A stretch of DNA of 18,860 bases from UBA4661 sp002405405 (GCA_036847245.1 DAIUAL010000041.1:1-18860); one strand, 5' to 3'. Shown: positions 8,533 to 16,225, counted from the stretch's first letter. A program made the numbers and translations. Notes: a model not told the origin generated them from the sequence alone.

Positions 8533-8973
8533 TTAAAATTTTGAAGCATGATACGAGAAATCATCAACGAGATCATTCTTGAATTTGATAACTACCGTCA
8601 GTGTACGCTGGGTAATACTTGCCGAACTCTCACGATTGGAAACACCACCTAAAATCAAAAAAACACCCGATGAGCTTTCAGAGCGGGTAGCTTCAGTGGC
8701 AATTTTATCCCATACCCATGTTTCGCGCCCATCAGCATCTTTAGTAACGATATTGGGTGAACCAAGTGCTTGGATAACATCAGCACCAGCCATGCCTTTC
8801 CGAATTTCGCGTTGTACTGTACCTACGGTTAATTCTCGTTCGCGGGTTGAGCCAAGTCGTTGCTGTTGTTGGGCAACAGGTGTAGCACAATGTGTCAAGG
8901 TAAGCAAAGCAAGAGTTGCCAAGCATACAGTCATGCTCCGGCGTACAAAACGAATGGCAATATTGGATATCAT
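8533..8973 (-). CDS. BamE/SmpA-like small lipoprotein
   Basis: 146-residue predicted lipoprotein. The N-terminus has a basic region, a hydrophobic core (CLATLALLTL) and a lipobox LTHC with the Cys about 30 residues in. A Gln-rich linker leads to a segment resembling the SmpA/OmlA (BamE) fold, with the pattern V..I.KGM.GADVIQALGSPNIV followed by a W-x-W-type aromatic (ETWVWDK). True BamE is an accessory of the beta-barrel assembly machine. Many unrelated lipoproteins share this small fold, so only the fold is claimed. CGGAGG (8980-8985) precedes two adjacent ATGs (8976 and 8973); the second has the better spacing of about seven bases and was chosen. The next gene follows within 14 bases. Confidence 0.75.
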   Translation of the reverse strand: MISNIAIRFVRRSMTVCLATLALLTLTHCATPVAQQQQRLGSTRERELTVGTVQREIRKGMAGADVIQALGSPNIVTKDADGRETWVWDKIATEATRSESSSGVFLILGGVSNRESSASITQRTLTVVIKFKNDLVDDFSYHASKF

Positions 8974-8992
8974 CATATAACCTCCGAAAAAA

Positions 8993-9072
8993 TGTGGAAA
9001 ACCCTACTTGTTATGTGGAAAACTTTGAAATAATTGTGGAAAACTTCGATAAAACTTCGATAAAACCTTGAA
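8993..9072. repeat. Helically phased repeat array with three DnaA-box-like sites
   Basis: TGTGGAAAAC occurs exactly at 8993, 9014 and 9035, a perfect 21 bp period. The following AAAAC-YTTYGAW core continues the series at 8998, 9019, 9040, 9051 and 9062, giving steps of 21, 21, 11 and 11 bp, i.e. whole turns of the helix. On the minus strand each TGTGGAAAA reads TTTTCCACA, which fits the relaxed DnaA-box consensus TTWTNCACA. The array fills most of the 131 bp gap between the outer-membrane protein stop (9105) and the BamE-like start, and is flanked by AT-rich DNA. It could be a DnaA-binding cluster, or an operator array for another factor controlling the lipoprotein genes just downstream. Confidence 0.7.
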
Positions 9073-9104
9073 ATTTCATTATAGTCAATATGGCAACGGA
9101 AGAT

Positions 9105-10013
9105 TTAAAAACTGACTGTAACACCTGCACTCCACAGCATCATGCCGGTTGTTGAACGTAAATAACTTGATTGGGGGGCATTGATCGCATCATTCCAACT
9201 TACCAATCGGTAATCAGTTGAAGCACCCGCCATGTACCGTCCGCGAATATCGAGCATAACGAGCGTGCGTTGTGTGGGCAGTACAAGCGATTCTGCCAAT
9301 TGAATTTGTATACCGGCACTGACACCATAATGTAAAGGAGCCGCAGCGTCATTGTCAGAAGAATTTTGACGTGATGTTGGCGAATCCGTAATGAAACTGA
9401 TAGTTGACGTCAGGACAGTGAGTCCTGCAAAACCCTCGAAGTAAGGTTTAATTGACCATCCTGCTGTTGGTGTAAGCACGGGCTGAACACGTGCAAAAAC
9501 GGAAATGGGTAAAATCAAATTCGTTACTCGTACGGTGTCAAATGTGCGAAAAGGAAAACTCCCTCGCACCCATGTACGTGTACTTGACCCTGCAAAAAGA
9601 AAATCCATATTCATGCCGACAGCGACAGGAAGAGGTTCAAATGAATACCCGCCATGCAGTTGGAAGCCCCAAAAGGTCGATTTACCGATGCTATCCATCA
9701 CCTGTCTGAATTCCCCGCTCGGCGCACTATTAACGAGTGCGATACCGGCAAGCCATCGGATCGGTCGTGTGCGTAATACAGCGATGATTTCTCGGTCAAT
9801 GTCTGATAAGGTTGAATCTCCCGGTATGGCAGGAGGAACTTCTTCGCCGGCGCGGATATTACTCGAATTTTGTGTTATTCTTGACGATAGAGTGCCTTGA
9901 GCATTACCCCGTGAATTGCCTCTCGGAGTTTCTTGAGCTGAAACAGACTGGTGTGCAGAAAATGTGCTCACAAAAACAATGCAGAGCAGAAGGAAACCAG
10001 TACCTCGTAGCAT
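9105..10013 (-). CDS. Putative outer-membrane beta-barrel protein
   Basis: 302-residue secreted protein. A Sec signal peptide (hydrophobic core FLLLCIVFVSTFSA, probable cleavage after SVSA before QE) is followed by a Ser/Asn/Gly/Arg-rich segment, then alternating hydrophobic/polar strands rich in Gly, Tyr and Phe to the end. Examples are FWGFQLHGGYSF, YFEGFAGLTVL and YGVSAGIQIQLA. The chain ends in aromatic Phe (AGVTVSF), the usual recognition signal for outer-membrane barrel insertion. The pattern fits the OMP_b-brl type of small barrel, not a specific porin. The frame opens at a TTG (10031), but ATG 10013 gives a canonical signal peptide. The stop of a possible small gene lies five bases upstream. 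Function unknown. Confidence 0.72.
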   Translation of the reverse strand: MLRGTGFLLLCIVFVSTFSAHQSVSAQETPRGNSRGNAQGTLSSRITQNSSNIRAGEEVPPAIPGDSTLSDIDREIIAVLRTRPIRWLAGIALVNSAPSGEFRQVMDSIGKSTFWGFQLHGGYSFEPLPVAVGMNMDFLFAGSSTRTWVRGSFPFRTFDTVRVTNLILPISVFARVQPVLTPTAGWSIKPYFEGFAGLTVLTSTISFITDSPTSRQNSSDNDAAAPLHYGVSAGIQIQLAESLVLPTQRTLVMLDIRGRYMAGASTDYRLVSWNDAINAPQSSYLRSTTGMMLWSAGVTVSF

Positions 10014-10018
10014 AAAAA

Positions 10019-10201
10019 TTATATCATCCAAAAAATCAGTTGTGACAAGTAAAAGCTACCCCAAGCAATTGCATACCATACCAATGCATACGAAAACAGT
10101 AACGGCTTTGTTACATGCGCTGCACATTTCATTGCTTTACTAGATTCAATATAGTATAGGATGACTGAAAGTTGCGTGAAAGGATCAAAAAAATTCTTCA
10201 T
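10019..10201 (-). CDS. Possible 60-residue small membrane protein
   Basis: Open frame starting at an ATG and ending five bases before the start of the barrel-protein gene, so the two could be translationally coupled. The C-terminal half (about residues 33-58) is one hydrophobic segment rich in Trp, Tyr and Phe, compatible with a single membrane helix. No convincing Shine-Dalgarno sequence precedes the start, and I recognise no family. It may simply be an open frame in AT-rich leader DNA of the next gene. Confidence 0.3.
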   Translation of the reverse strand: MKNFFDPFTQLSVILYYIESSKAMKCAAHVTKPLLFSYALVWYAIAWGSFYLSQLIFWMI

Positions 10202-10283
10202 CTAGAGATTTACCAAAAAATTCTTCGGTAAGTTTGTTAGGAAGTACAAGCAAACCTTTTCTTCAACATACGGTAGGAATGAT

Positions 10284-10610
10284 ATGCAGGGATTAACATC
10301 ACAAAAAGCTCTTAAACAATGGCTCTCAGAGCACAAAGAGAAAAAATCATAGCTTCTTAAGCATAGCAAGACATGTCCGATTAGTATGCGCGCTTACAAT
10401 GCAGTACAAGCGTTCACTCAAGAGCATTCGTCTGTACCAATCGGCGTTGTTGTTGTACAAGATTCGCGTCCACTCTCGAATCATATTGCAGAGCGATTTG
10501 ATATTCTTCATGAAAGCCCGCAAGCCATTGTCTTTGAACAGGGCAAGCCTATATGGCATGATTCTCATTTTGCTATTACAGTAGAGACATTGCAACAACA
10601 GGTCTTATAA
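10284..10610 (+). pseudogene. ytxJ: Bacilliredoxin (YtxJ/BrxC family) gene with one in-frame TAG
   Basis: Monothiol bacilliredoxins remove bacillithiol from oxidised proteins. AGGA (10275-10278) precedes ATG 10284. The frame reads 22 codons, hits TAG at 10350-10352, and continues in the same frame to the stop at 10608-10610, for 108 codons in total, the normal family length. The family signature lies wholly after the TAG: KHSKTCPIS (active Cys in TCPIS), then the conserved HESPQAIVF and GKPIWHDSH segments. In relatives the TAG position is a hydrophobic residue just before the KHS strand, so a single base change explains it. A shorter product from ATG 10386 would lack the first beta strand and the active-site Cys. 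It could be a true nonsense mutation, a sequencing error, or a rarely suppressed codon; I cannot distinguish these. Confidence 0.8.
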
Positions 10611-10632
10611 GTAGAGAGAGAGACAGTCCAAA

Positions 10633-10669
10633 AAAAAGCCGCTCTATCGAGATGAAAGAGCGGCTTTTT
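10633..10669. terminator. Bidirectional intrinsic terminator
   Basis: AAAAAGCCGCTCT (10633-10645) pairs with AGAGCGGCTTTTT (10657-10669), a perfect 13 bp stem with an 11-base loop. The A run on the left and T run on the right provide a U-tract in each direction. It lies between the bacilliredoxin gene (plus) and the stop of isocitrate dehydrogenase (minus, 10697), so it can end both transcripts. Confidence 0.9.
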
Positions 10670-10696
10670 GTTTGTCGATAGCTGCGAAGCAAGTAT

Positions 10697-12154
10697 TTAC
10701 GCACCTTGTCCGGCAGAGAATGCTACTTCGCCATTGATTGTGCAAAGATTTTCTGTCTTGATAATCGAGAATCCTGCTTCGTGAATACGATGTTGCAGAG
10801 CAATGATATCGGCATACTGTACAGCAGATCCATCAGATGTTTTGTAGCGACAACGCCAGTGATCAGTACAAAATGTTTCCGACATACCATCAGGATATAC
10901 TTTCACACCACGATTCGTGATCATCGTCAGTGCAAGACCATTTGCCGAAATTGCTTGCAATTTTTCGCCAAGTGCTTGTGCATCACGATCATTGTGATGC
11001 AAGAAAATATCCACACCAACTGTCGCCATTGTTACGGGTGCTGCAGGTTTGAGGGTAACTTTAATTGTTGTATTGCTACCGCTTGCACCATAGTTCACCG
11101 GTTTGAGTTTGGATGGTGTTTTGCCTAAACGAGCAATCACTGCTGAGGCAAATTCTTGTGTGCCGACTTTCTCGGTACTGATGCCTTCTTTGTAAATATC
11201 ATAGGTATGAATACCATCTTCGAGTGTTGTTAGCCATGCGTTGTGAACAGCTGTTGCAACATCTGGCTGATTGATATGAATAAGCATTTGGACTGCACCC
11301 AATAGCAAGCCTGAAGGATTTGCCAGATTTTGTCCTGCACGGCGTGGTGCAGAGCCATGAATGGCTTCAAACATTGCTACTTCCTCGCCGATATTCGCAG
11401 AGCCAGCCAGTCCTACAGATCCGGCAATTTGTGCCGCAACATCGGAAAGGATATCACCATAGAGATTCGGCATGACAATGACATCAAATGCTTCGGGTGT
11501 ATCGGCAAGTTTTGCTGCACCGATATCGACAATCCAATGTTCTTTTTCGAGCTCGGGATATTCTGCGCCGATTTCATCGAAGACACGGTGAAACAATCCA
11601 TCGGTTTGTTTCATGATATTGTCTTTGGTAAAGCAGGTAACTTTTTTGCGACCATAGGCACGTGCATATTCAAAGGCATAGCGAACAATTTTTTCGCAAC
11701 CCGGACGGCTGATAACCTTTAAGCATTGTACAACTTCGGGAGTTTGTTGATGCTCGATACCGGCATAAAGATCTTCTTCGTTCTCGCGGATAATAACAAC
11801 ATCCATGACGGGATGTTTTGTGGCAACATAGGGAGCATACGATACGCAAGGGCGTACATTCGCATACAGACCGAGCATTTTGCGTGTGGTAACATTCAAG
11901 CTTTTGAAGCCGCCACCTTGTGGTGTTGTAATCGGTGCTTTCAAAAATACTTTGGTACGGCGGAGCGATTCCCATGCACTTGGGTCAATACCTGCCGTAT
12001 TGCCACGTAAATAAACTTTTTCCCCAATTTCAATTGTCTCTTCCTGAATACGTGCGCCGGCGGCTTTGATAATGCGAAGCGTGGCTTCCATAATTTCAGG
12101 TCCGATGCCATCACCATGTGCAACTGTTATCGGTGTGAGCGTTGTTTGATCCAT
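10697..12154 (-). CDS. icd: Isocitrate dehydrogenase, long Thermus/Rickettsia-type
   Basis: TCA-cycle enzyme that oxidatively decarboxylates isocitrate to 2-oxoglutarate. The protein has 485 residues. The beta-decarboxylating dehydrogenase core shows the substrate residues S85, N87, R91 and R101 (pattern SLNVTTRKMLGLYANVRP), then RENEEDLYAGIEH with R123 and Y130, and the metal/substrate loop around DILSDVAAQIAGS. SxN plus YAGIEH marks isocitrate rather than isopropylmalate dehydrogenase. HGSAPRRAGQ carries basic residues where NADP enzymes hold the 2'-phosphate, so NADP is likely but not proven. A C-terminal extension of about 135 residues, containing VGVDIFLHH, NRGVKVYP and DHWRCRY, matches the long enzymes of Thermus and Rickettsia. 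The start at 12154 is chosen because GGGAG lies seven bases upstream; the frame extends to 12268 without family similarity. Confidence 0.93.
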   Translation of the reverse strand: MDQTTLTPITVAHGDGIGPEIMEATLRIIKAAGARIQEETIEIGEKVYLRGNTAGIDPSAWESLRRTKVFLKAPITTPQGGGFKSLNVTTRKMLGLYANVRPCVSYAPYVATKHPVMDVVIIRENEEDLYAGIEHQQTPEVVQCLKVISRPGCEKIVRYAFEYARAYGRKKVTCFTKDNIMKQTDGLFHRVFDEIGAEYPELEKEHWIVDIGAAKLADTPEAFDVIVMPNLYGDILSDVAAQIAGSVGLAGSANIGEEVAMFEAIHGSAPRRAGQNLANPSGLLLGAVQMLIHINQPDVATAVHNAWLTTLEDGIHTYDIYKEGISTEKVGTQEFASAVIARLGKTPSKLKPVNYGASGSNTTIKVTLKPAAPVTMATVGVDIFLHHNDRDAQALGEKLQAISANGLALTMITNRGVKVYPDGMSETFCTDHWRCRYKTSDGSAVQYADIIALQHRIHEAGFSIIKTENLCTINGEVAFSAGQGA

Positions 12155-12346
12155 CAGGAATCTCCCAAAAAAGATGTGAAAAAATGCGGACAAAAATATC
12201 GAAAAAACGCGAAAGCATGACGGTGAGTCTGAGTGGTGGAGAATTTTACTGTACGATGTTATCGTCACTTGTAAAAGTACTGAAGAGAAACAAGAGTAAG
12301 AGGTGTATTACATAAGAGGTAAGATCTCTGTCTACCACTCGAAATC

Positions 12347-12382
12347 AGCACTTTGAAAAGTGCTAACATATTGACAAGTTAG
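12347..12382. promoter_or_regulatory. Inverted repeat and TTGACA in the divergent icd/kinase promoter region
   Basis: In the 261 bp between the divergent icd and kinase starts, AGCACTTT-GA-AAAGTGCT (12347-12364) is a perfect 8 bp dyad with a two-base centre, the size expected of a dimeric repressor or activator site. It runs into CTAAC (12363-12367) and its inverse GTTAG (12378-12382). A consensus -35 hexamer TTGACA sits at 12371-12376 between these arms, though I see no good -10 at 16-19 bases beyond it. The position, about 50 bases before the kinase start, suits a regulator of that gene. The rest of the gap shows nothing distinct. Confidence 0.4.
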
Positions 12383-12415
12383 TCTGTAAGATTTCTTGCC
12401 AAATAGGAAGTCAGT

Positions 12416-14773
12416 GTGTTTTGCTTGCTCTCCATATCCATGCTTATGAACATACTTCGCCATAGTCATATTGAGAAATACTTGCTCGTTGTTGCCGCTC
12501 TGCTCTATGTCATGATGTCAGGGGCATTGCTGCATGCATCGTCAGTTGATATGGTATATCACAGTGATTCAATTGTTGTGATACATGATACAGACATTCA
12601 TTGGAATGATCGCACATTGAATTTTATGAATATCGCATCGGTAAATCTTTCAAACAAAGGATGGCTTTTCTTGCCCGATGTTAATGCACCACTCCGCGAT
12701 TCTACTCGACTTGCTCATGCTCATGACATGCAACGACTATCGCAATCGTTTATGCCTATTGTGCAAGCTGCAAGCAAACAACATTCGCTGGCAGGGTGGT
12801 ACTATTTGCGTTTTCGTGTTGCTCCGGAACTCCACGGCAAAGCACTGTCCTTTGTTACATCAATGGTTGGTGGCTATGATATTTACATTGATGGTCGCCT
12901 TATGGTGAGTTATGGCAGAGCCGCAGAAATCAGCGCCGATGAGCATATCGACTCATATGCCCAATATATGATTCGATCAGTCTTTATGAACGGTGATACC
13001 AATAAGGTGCATGTGATTGCTCTGCATTATTCAGCGCACTCAATTCTTGATTTATATGATACCTATCGTGGATTTTTTCTCCCACGCGATGTGGGTGTAC
13101 GAGCGGTGCTCTCCTATCCACAGGAAATAAAGAAATACTATGATTTCGAGCGCACAACATTGCTGTGGGAGGGCATTATCACGGGTGTGCCGCTTATTAT
13201 GATTGTGTTGCATTTCTTCTTCTATCTTGGTGATCGCAAAGACCGTGTACAACTCTACTTGGCATTGTATAATGTGGGTACTACGCTCATTGGTTTTGCT
13301 TCGATCACCAGTCGCATACATATTGGTCAGTCTGTTGAACAGGCAACAATTGCAAGTATCGTTCTTACATTGTTTACTATGCCATTTCTTACGTCGATTA
13401 TTATTGTCATTCCGAAAATTTTTGAGATCGAATTTACGCGAATACATAGAATCTTTCAGTACTGCCTTATAGCAGTGGCGATGACAGTACCCATTCTGAC
13501 ACGTGTATTTGTTGCATCATTAGGTTGGTTGCAACTACCCTCATTGATTGTAATCTATGCGACCATCTTCGCCGAAATGATGTATATCGGTATCCGTAAT
13601 ACACGACGTCATAACTACGAGGCAGTGGTTATGGGTCTGGGTGTATTTTTTCTTGCGCTTGGACTATTTGTCAATCTTTGGCTTTTTTCAAAAGGTATCA
13701 TTTTTGCAGCACGACCATTCTTTCTGTATATCAGCGCCTACGGAATGTTCTATACGGTACTGCCTATCGCATTTTCGATCATTACGGGTATGCGATTTTT
13801 TCGACAAAATAATGCGCTTCGCGAAAGTATGGCTACCAATGAGCGTATGAATCGAACTTTGCAAGACATGAATGCAACGCTCGAAGCACGTGTGCAAGAG
13901 CGAACGCAACAATTGATCGATGCCAACGAAGAAGTGCAACGACAATTGGAAATGCTGAGCATGCAAGCAACAGAAATTCAGGTTGTAAATGAAGCACTTG
14001 CGGAATCTAATGCTCATTTGGAGAATGTGAACTACGAATTGGTAACGGTTAATCAAGAAAAAAATGAATTGCTCGGTATAGCTGCACATGACTTGAAAAA
14101 CCCACTCACAGGTATCAAGCTTTCAGTTGAGAATGTTCTCTATAGAATAAAAAATGGTCATTGGGAGGATGTCGAACAGCGTATCGAAAGTATTGGCAAA
14201 ACAGCTGAGCGGATGCACAAAATCATCAGTAGTTTGCTCGATATGAATGCTCTTGATTCCGGCAATGTATCATATCATTTTTCTGTCGAAAGTTTGGGAT
14301 ATATCTTGCATAAAGCAGTGGCGGCAATCCGTGAGTATGCACACTCAAAAGATATTGCCCTGCAATTACTTGTCCCGGCAGATAAGGATATTCACATCCG
14401 TATTGACAAAGATAAATTCCGCCATATCCTTGATAATCTTATATCGAATGCGATTAAATATTCTCATCCCAATACGCTCATTGTGGTGCGCGGTATGCTT
14501 ACCGATAATGGCATTGTGCGAATTGAAATTGAAGATCAAGGATTAGGTATTGCACCCGATGAAATGAGCAAACTCTTTCAGCGATTTTCAAAACTGAGCA
14601 CACAACCTACCGGTGGTGAAACCTCAACAGGGCTTGGACTTTCCATTGTCAAACGTTTTGTTGAAGCAATGCACGGCACCGTGTGGGCAGAAAGTCCCGG
14701 TAAAAACCAAGGCAGTATTTTCATTATGGAATTTCCGATGGTACAAGAGCAGCATCGTATTTCTCAAGGATAA
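12416..14773 (+). CDS. 7TMR-DISM sensor histidine kinase
   Basis: 785-residue sensor kinase. An N-terminal hydrophobic segment (about residues 20-40) precedes an extracytoplasmic domain (about 45-225) with the DISM-type jelly-roll pattern (GWYYLRFRV, YDIYIDGRLMVSYG), which in this family is thought to bind carbohydrates or similar ligands. About seven membrane helices follow (about 245-465), then a long coiled coil (about 475-545) containing LEARVQERTQQL. The kinase core has the H-box GIAAHDLKNPLTG (phospho-acceptor His558), the N-box DNLISNAIKYS (673-683), G1 DQGLGIAP (from 707) and G2 GLGLS (from 739). All motifs are intact. The GTG at 12416 is preferred because AGGA lies seven bases upstream (12405-12408); ATG 12440 and 12446 are alternatives. 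No response regulator is adjacent. Confidence 0.92.
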   Translation: MFCLLSISMLMNILRHSHIEKYLLVVAALLYVMMSGALLHASSVDMVYHSDSIVVIHDTDIHWNDRTLNFMNIASVNLSNKGWLFLPDVNAPLRDSTRLAHAHDMQRLSQSFMPIVQAASKQHSLAGWYYLRFRVAPELHGKALSFVTSMVGGYDIYIDGRLMVSYGRAAEISADEHIDSYAQYMIRSVFMNGDTNKVHVIALHYSAHSILDLYDTYRGFFLPRDVGVRAVLSYPQEIKKYYDFERTTLLWEGIITGVPLIMIVLHFFFYLGDRKDRVQLYLALYNVGTTLIGFASITSRIHIGQSVEQATIASIVLTLFTMPFLTSIIIVIPKIFEIEFTRIHRIFQYCLIAVAMTVPILTRVFVASLGWLQLPSLIVIYATIFAEMMYIGIRNTRRHNYEAVVMGLGVFFLALGLFVNLWLFSKGIIFAARPFFLYISAYGMFYTVLPIAFSIITGMRFFRQNNALRESMATNERMNRTLQDMNATLEARVQERTQQLIDANEEVQRQLEMLSMQATEIQVVNEALAESNAHLENVNYELVTVNQEKNELLGIAAHDLKNPLTGIKLSVENVLYRIKNGHWEDVEQRIESIGKTAERMHKIISSLLDMNALDSGNVSYHFSVESLGYILHKAVAAIREYAHSKDIALQLLVPADKDIHIRIDKDKFRHILDNLISNAIKYSHPNTLIVVRGMLTDNGIVRIEIEDQGLGIAPDEMSKLFQRFSKLSTQPTGGETSTGLGLSIVKRFVEAMHGTVWAESPGKNQGSIFIMEFPMVQEQHRISQG

Positions 14774-14811
14774 ATAATACTTCTTGGAGATAATTATTCA
14801 TGTACAAACAA

Positions 14812-14844
14812 AAAGCCGTAGTGCAGAACCTGCGCAACGGCTTT
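14812..14844. terminator. Intrinsic terminator between kinase and ABC permease genes
   Basis: AAAGCCGT (14812-14819) pairs with ACGGCTTT (14837-14844). After one A-A mismatch the pairing continues (14821-14826 with 14830-14835) to an AAC triloop. The minus-strand exit reads GGCTTTTTGTTTG, a good U-tract, so it best fits the end of the exporter operon. The plus-strand exit has only a short T run, so it would be weaker for the kinase gene. Confidence 0.75.
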
Positions 14845-14869
14845 GAAATTATAGGGCTATACGGAGTAG

Positions 14870-16126
14870 TTACTCGTAGCGAAGTGTTTCGACCGGATCA
14901 AGTTTAGCCGCCTTCCATGCGGGATAAGAGCCAAATACAACACCCATAAAAACACAAATGACAACACTGCCAATAACACTGCCCCAAGGAATGGTAGGTG
15001 TAAAATTGAGTGCCGCGCTGGCAACAAGTCCAACAACCGCACCAAGCACTATACCTGCAAGACCTCCAAGCTGACACAGAGTAATTGCTTCGATAACAAA
15101 CTGTGTAAGAATGTCAGTCCGACGCGCTCCAATTGCTTTACGAACACCGATTTCACGAGTACGTTCTTTCACGGACACAAGCATAATGTTCATGATACCA
15201 ACACCCGCGGCAAGCAAAGCGATAAAGCCGGAAGCATAACCAAAGCTTGTTAAATATCCAGTAAAACCGGCAAAAGCTTGGGTCATACTTTCATTGGTTT
15301 CAATTTCAAAATCATTTTCATCACCCGGCTTGTTATTACGGATAACACGCAAGATACCAATGGTCTCGTCGATTGTTTGTTGTAGTTGTACTTTGCTATC
15401 AGCTTTTACCGTAATCGACACGGGTTTTCGGGGGTCAGATTCAAATGCCGTTGAGTAAATTGTCATCGGTACCCAAACATAGTTATCAAGTTTTGCACCA
15501 AGAAGAGAACCACGTTTTTTCATAACACCAACAACAACAAAACGACCGCCTTTTTGCTTAGTACCGCCTGCTTTAATCATGATTTCCTGACCGATAGGCG
15601 AGCCAAACGGAAAGATCCGTGCTGCAACATCCTGACCAATGATGGCAACGCGCCGACTCAAATTATCATCTTGTTCATTGAAAGAACGTCCTTCATCCAC
15701 AGCAAGATTAACGCAGTCCAAATATGCACTATTGCATCCGACCACATTGACATCAGGATCGGTTGAAAGATTGTTCGCTTTGATTTGCATACCATTTTCA
15801 ACTTCCGAGAAACCAATGGCCTGTGGCATGGTAGCTCGTACTTGAAAGGTTTTCGCCTGATCATACGACAAGGTTTTACGCTTATTGTATTTCCGCCACT
15901 GAGCATTACTCATGATGACAGCAGGAGTGCGTCGCACTTGAAAGGTGTTTTCGCCAAGCATAGCAAGTTGCCCATTCACAGTACTTTCGAGTGATGTTAC
16001 GGCGGTACCGGCACCAATAATCGCAAATACCCCAATAGCAATACTGAGCAAAGTCAAGCCGGAGCGGAGTTTGTTAGAACGAACGGCATCAAGAGCCATC
16101 CACATACTTTCAAGAAAATTTCCCAT
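14870..16126 (-). CDS. MacB/FtsX-type ABC transporter permease
   Basis: 418-residue inner-membrane permease of the MacB/LolC/FtsX class, which uses cytoplasmic ATP hydrolysis to drive a periplasmic pump rather than moving substrate through its own channel. After the short N-terminal motif RSNKLRSGLTLLSIAIGV comes the first membrane helix (about residues 21-45), then a large periplasmic MacB_PCD domain (about 46-280), then the FtsX domain with three helices. This domain contains GVGIMNIMLVSVKERTREIGVRKAIGAR, and the chain ends AAKLDPVETLRYE. The ATPase is a separate gene upstream, unlike E. coli MacB where it is fused. It is the last gene of the minus-strand operon and about 100 bp after a disrupted paralogue. 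No clear Shine-Dalgarno sequence precedes ATG 16126. Confidence 0.9.
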   Translation of the reverse strand: MGNFLESMWMALDAVRSNKLRSGLTLLSIAIGVFAIIGAGTAVTSLESTVNGQLAMLGENTFQVRRTPAVIMSNAQWRKYNKRKTLSYDQAKTFQVRATMPQAIGFSEVENGMQIKANNLSTDPDVNVVGCNSAYLDCVNLAVDEGRSFNEQDDNLSRRVAIIGQDVAARIFPFGSPIGQEIMIKAGGTKQKGGRFVVVGVMKKRGSLLGAKLDNYVWVPMTIYSTAFESDPRKPVSITVKADSKVQLQQTIDETIGILRVIRNNKPGDENDFEIETNESMTQAFAGFTGYLTSFGYASGFIALLAAGVGIMNIMLVSVKERTREIGVRKAIGARRTDILTQFVIEAITLCQLGGLAGIVLGAVVGLVASAALNFTPTIPWGSVIGSVVICVFMGVVFGSYPAWKAAKLDPVETLRYE

Positions 16127-16225
16127 GGAGATTGATAGGCAAAGATGACGAGAAAATCAGTAGGAGCAGTTATCACTGTATAAGCAAAGGTATATCGAGA
16201 GGAAACGACACCTTATGACGGACAA

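Noticed and set aside
8579..8980. 133-codon plus-strand open frame opposite the BamE-like gene
   Set aside because: It is antisense to a gene with a lipobox, Shine-Dalgarno sequence and recognisable fold; its composition is that of a shadow frame.
10188..10226. Direct repeat AAAAAATTCTTC (10188-10199 and 10215-10226)
   Set aside because: Short, A-rich and only two copies; easily explained by chance in AT-rich intergenic DNA, and no mobile-element feature flanks it.
10350..10352. Pyrrolysine at the bacilliredoxin TAG
   Set aside because: No pyrrolysine genes are in the window, the family has no such residue there, and the position is an ordinary hydrophobic site away from the catalytic Cys.
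13115..13130. TATCCACA DnaA-box-like site
   Set aside because: Single copy inside the coding sequence of the DISM kinase, where isolated matches are expected by chance.
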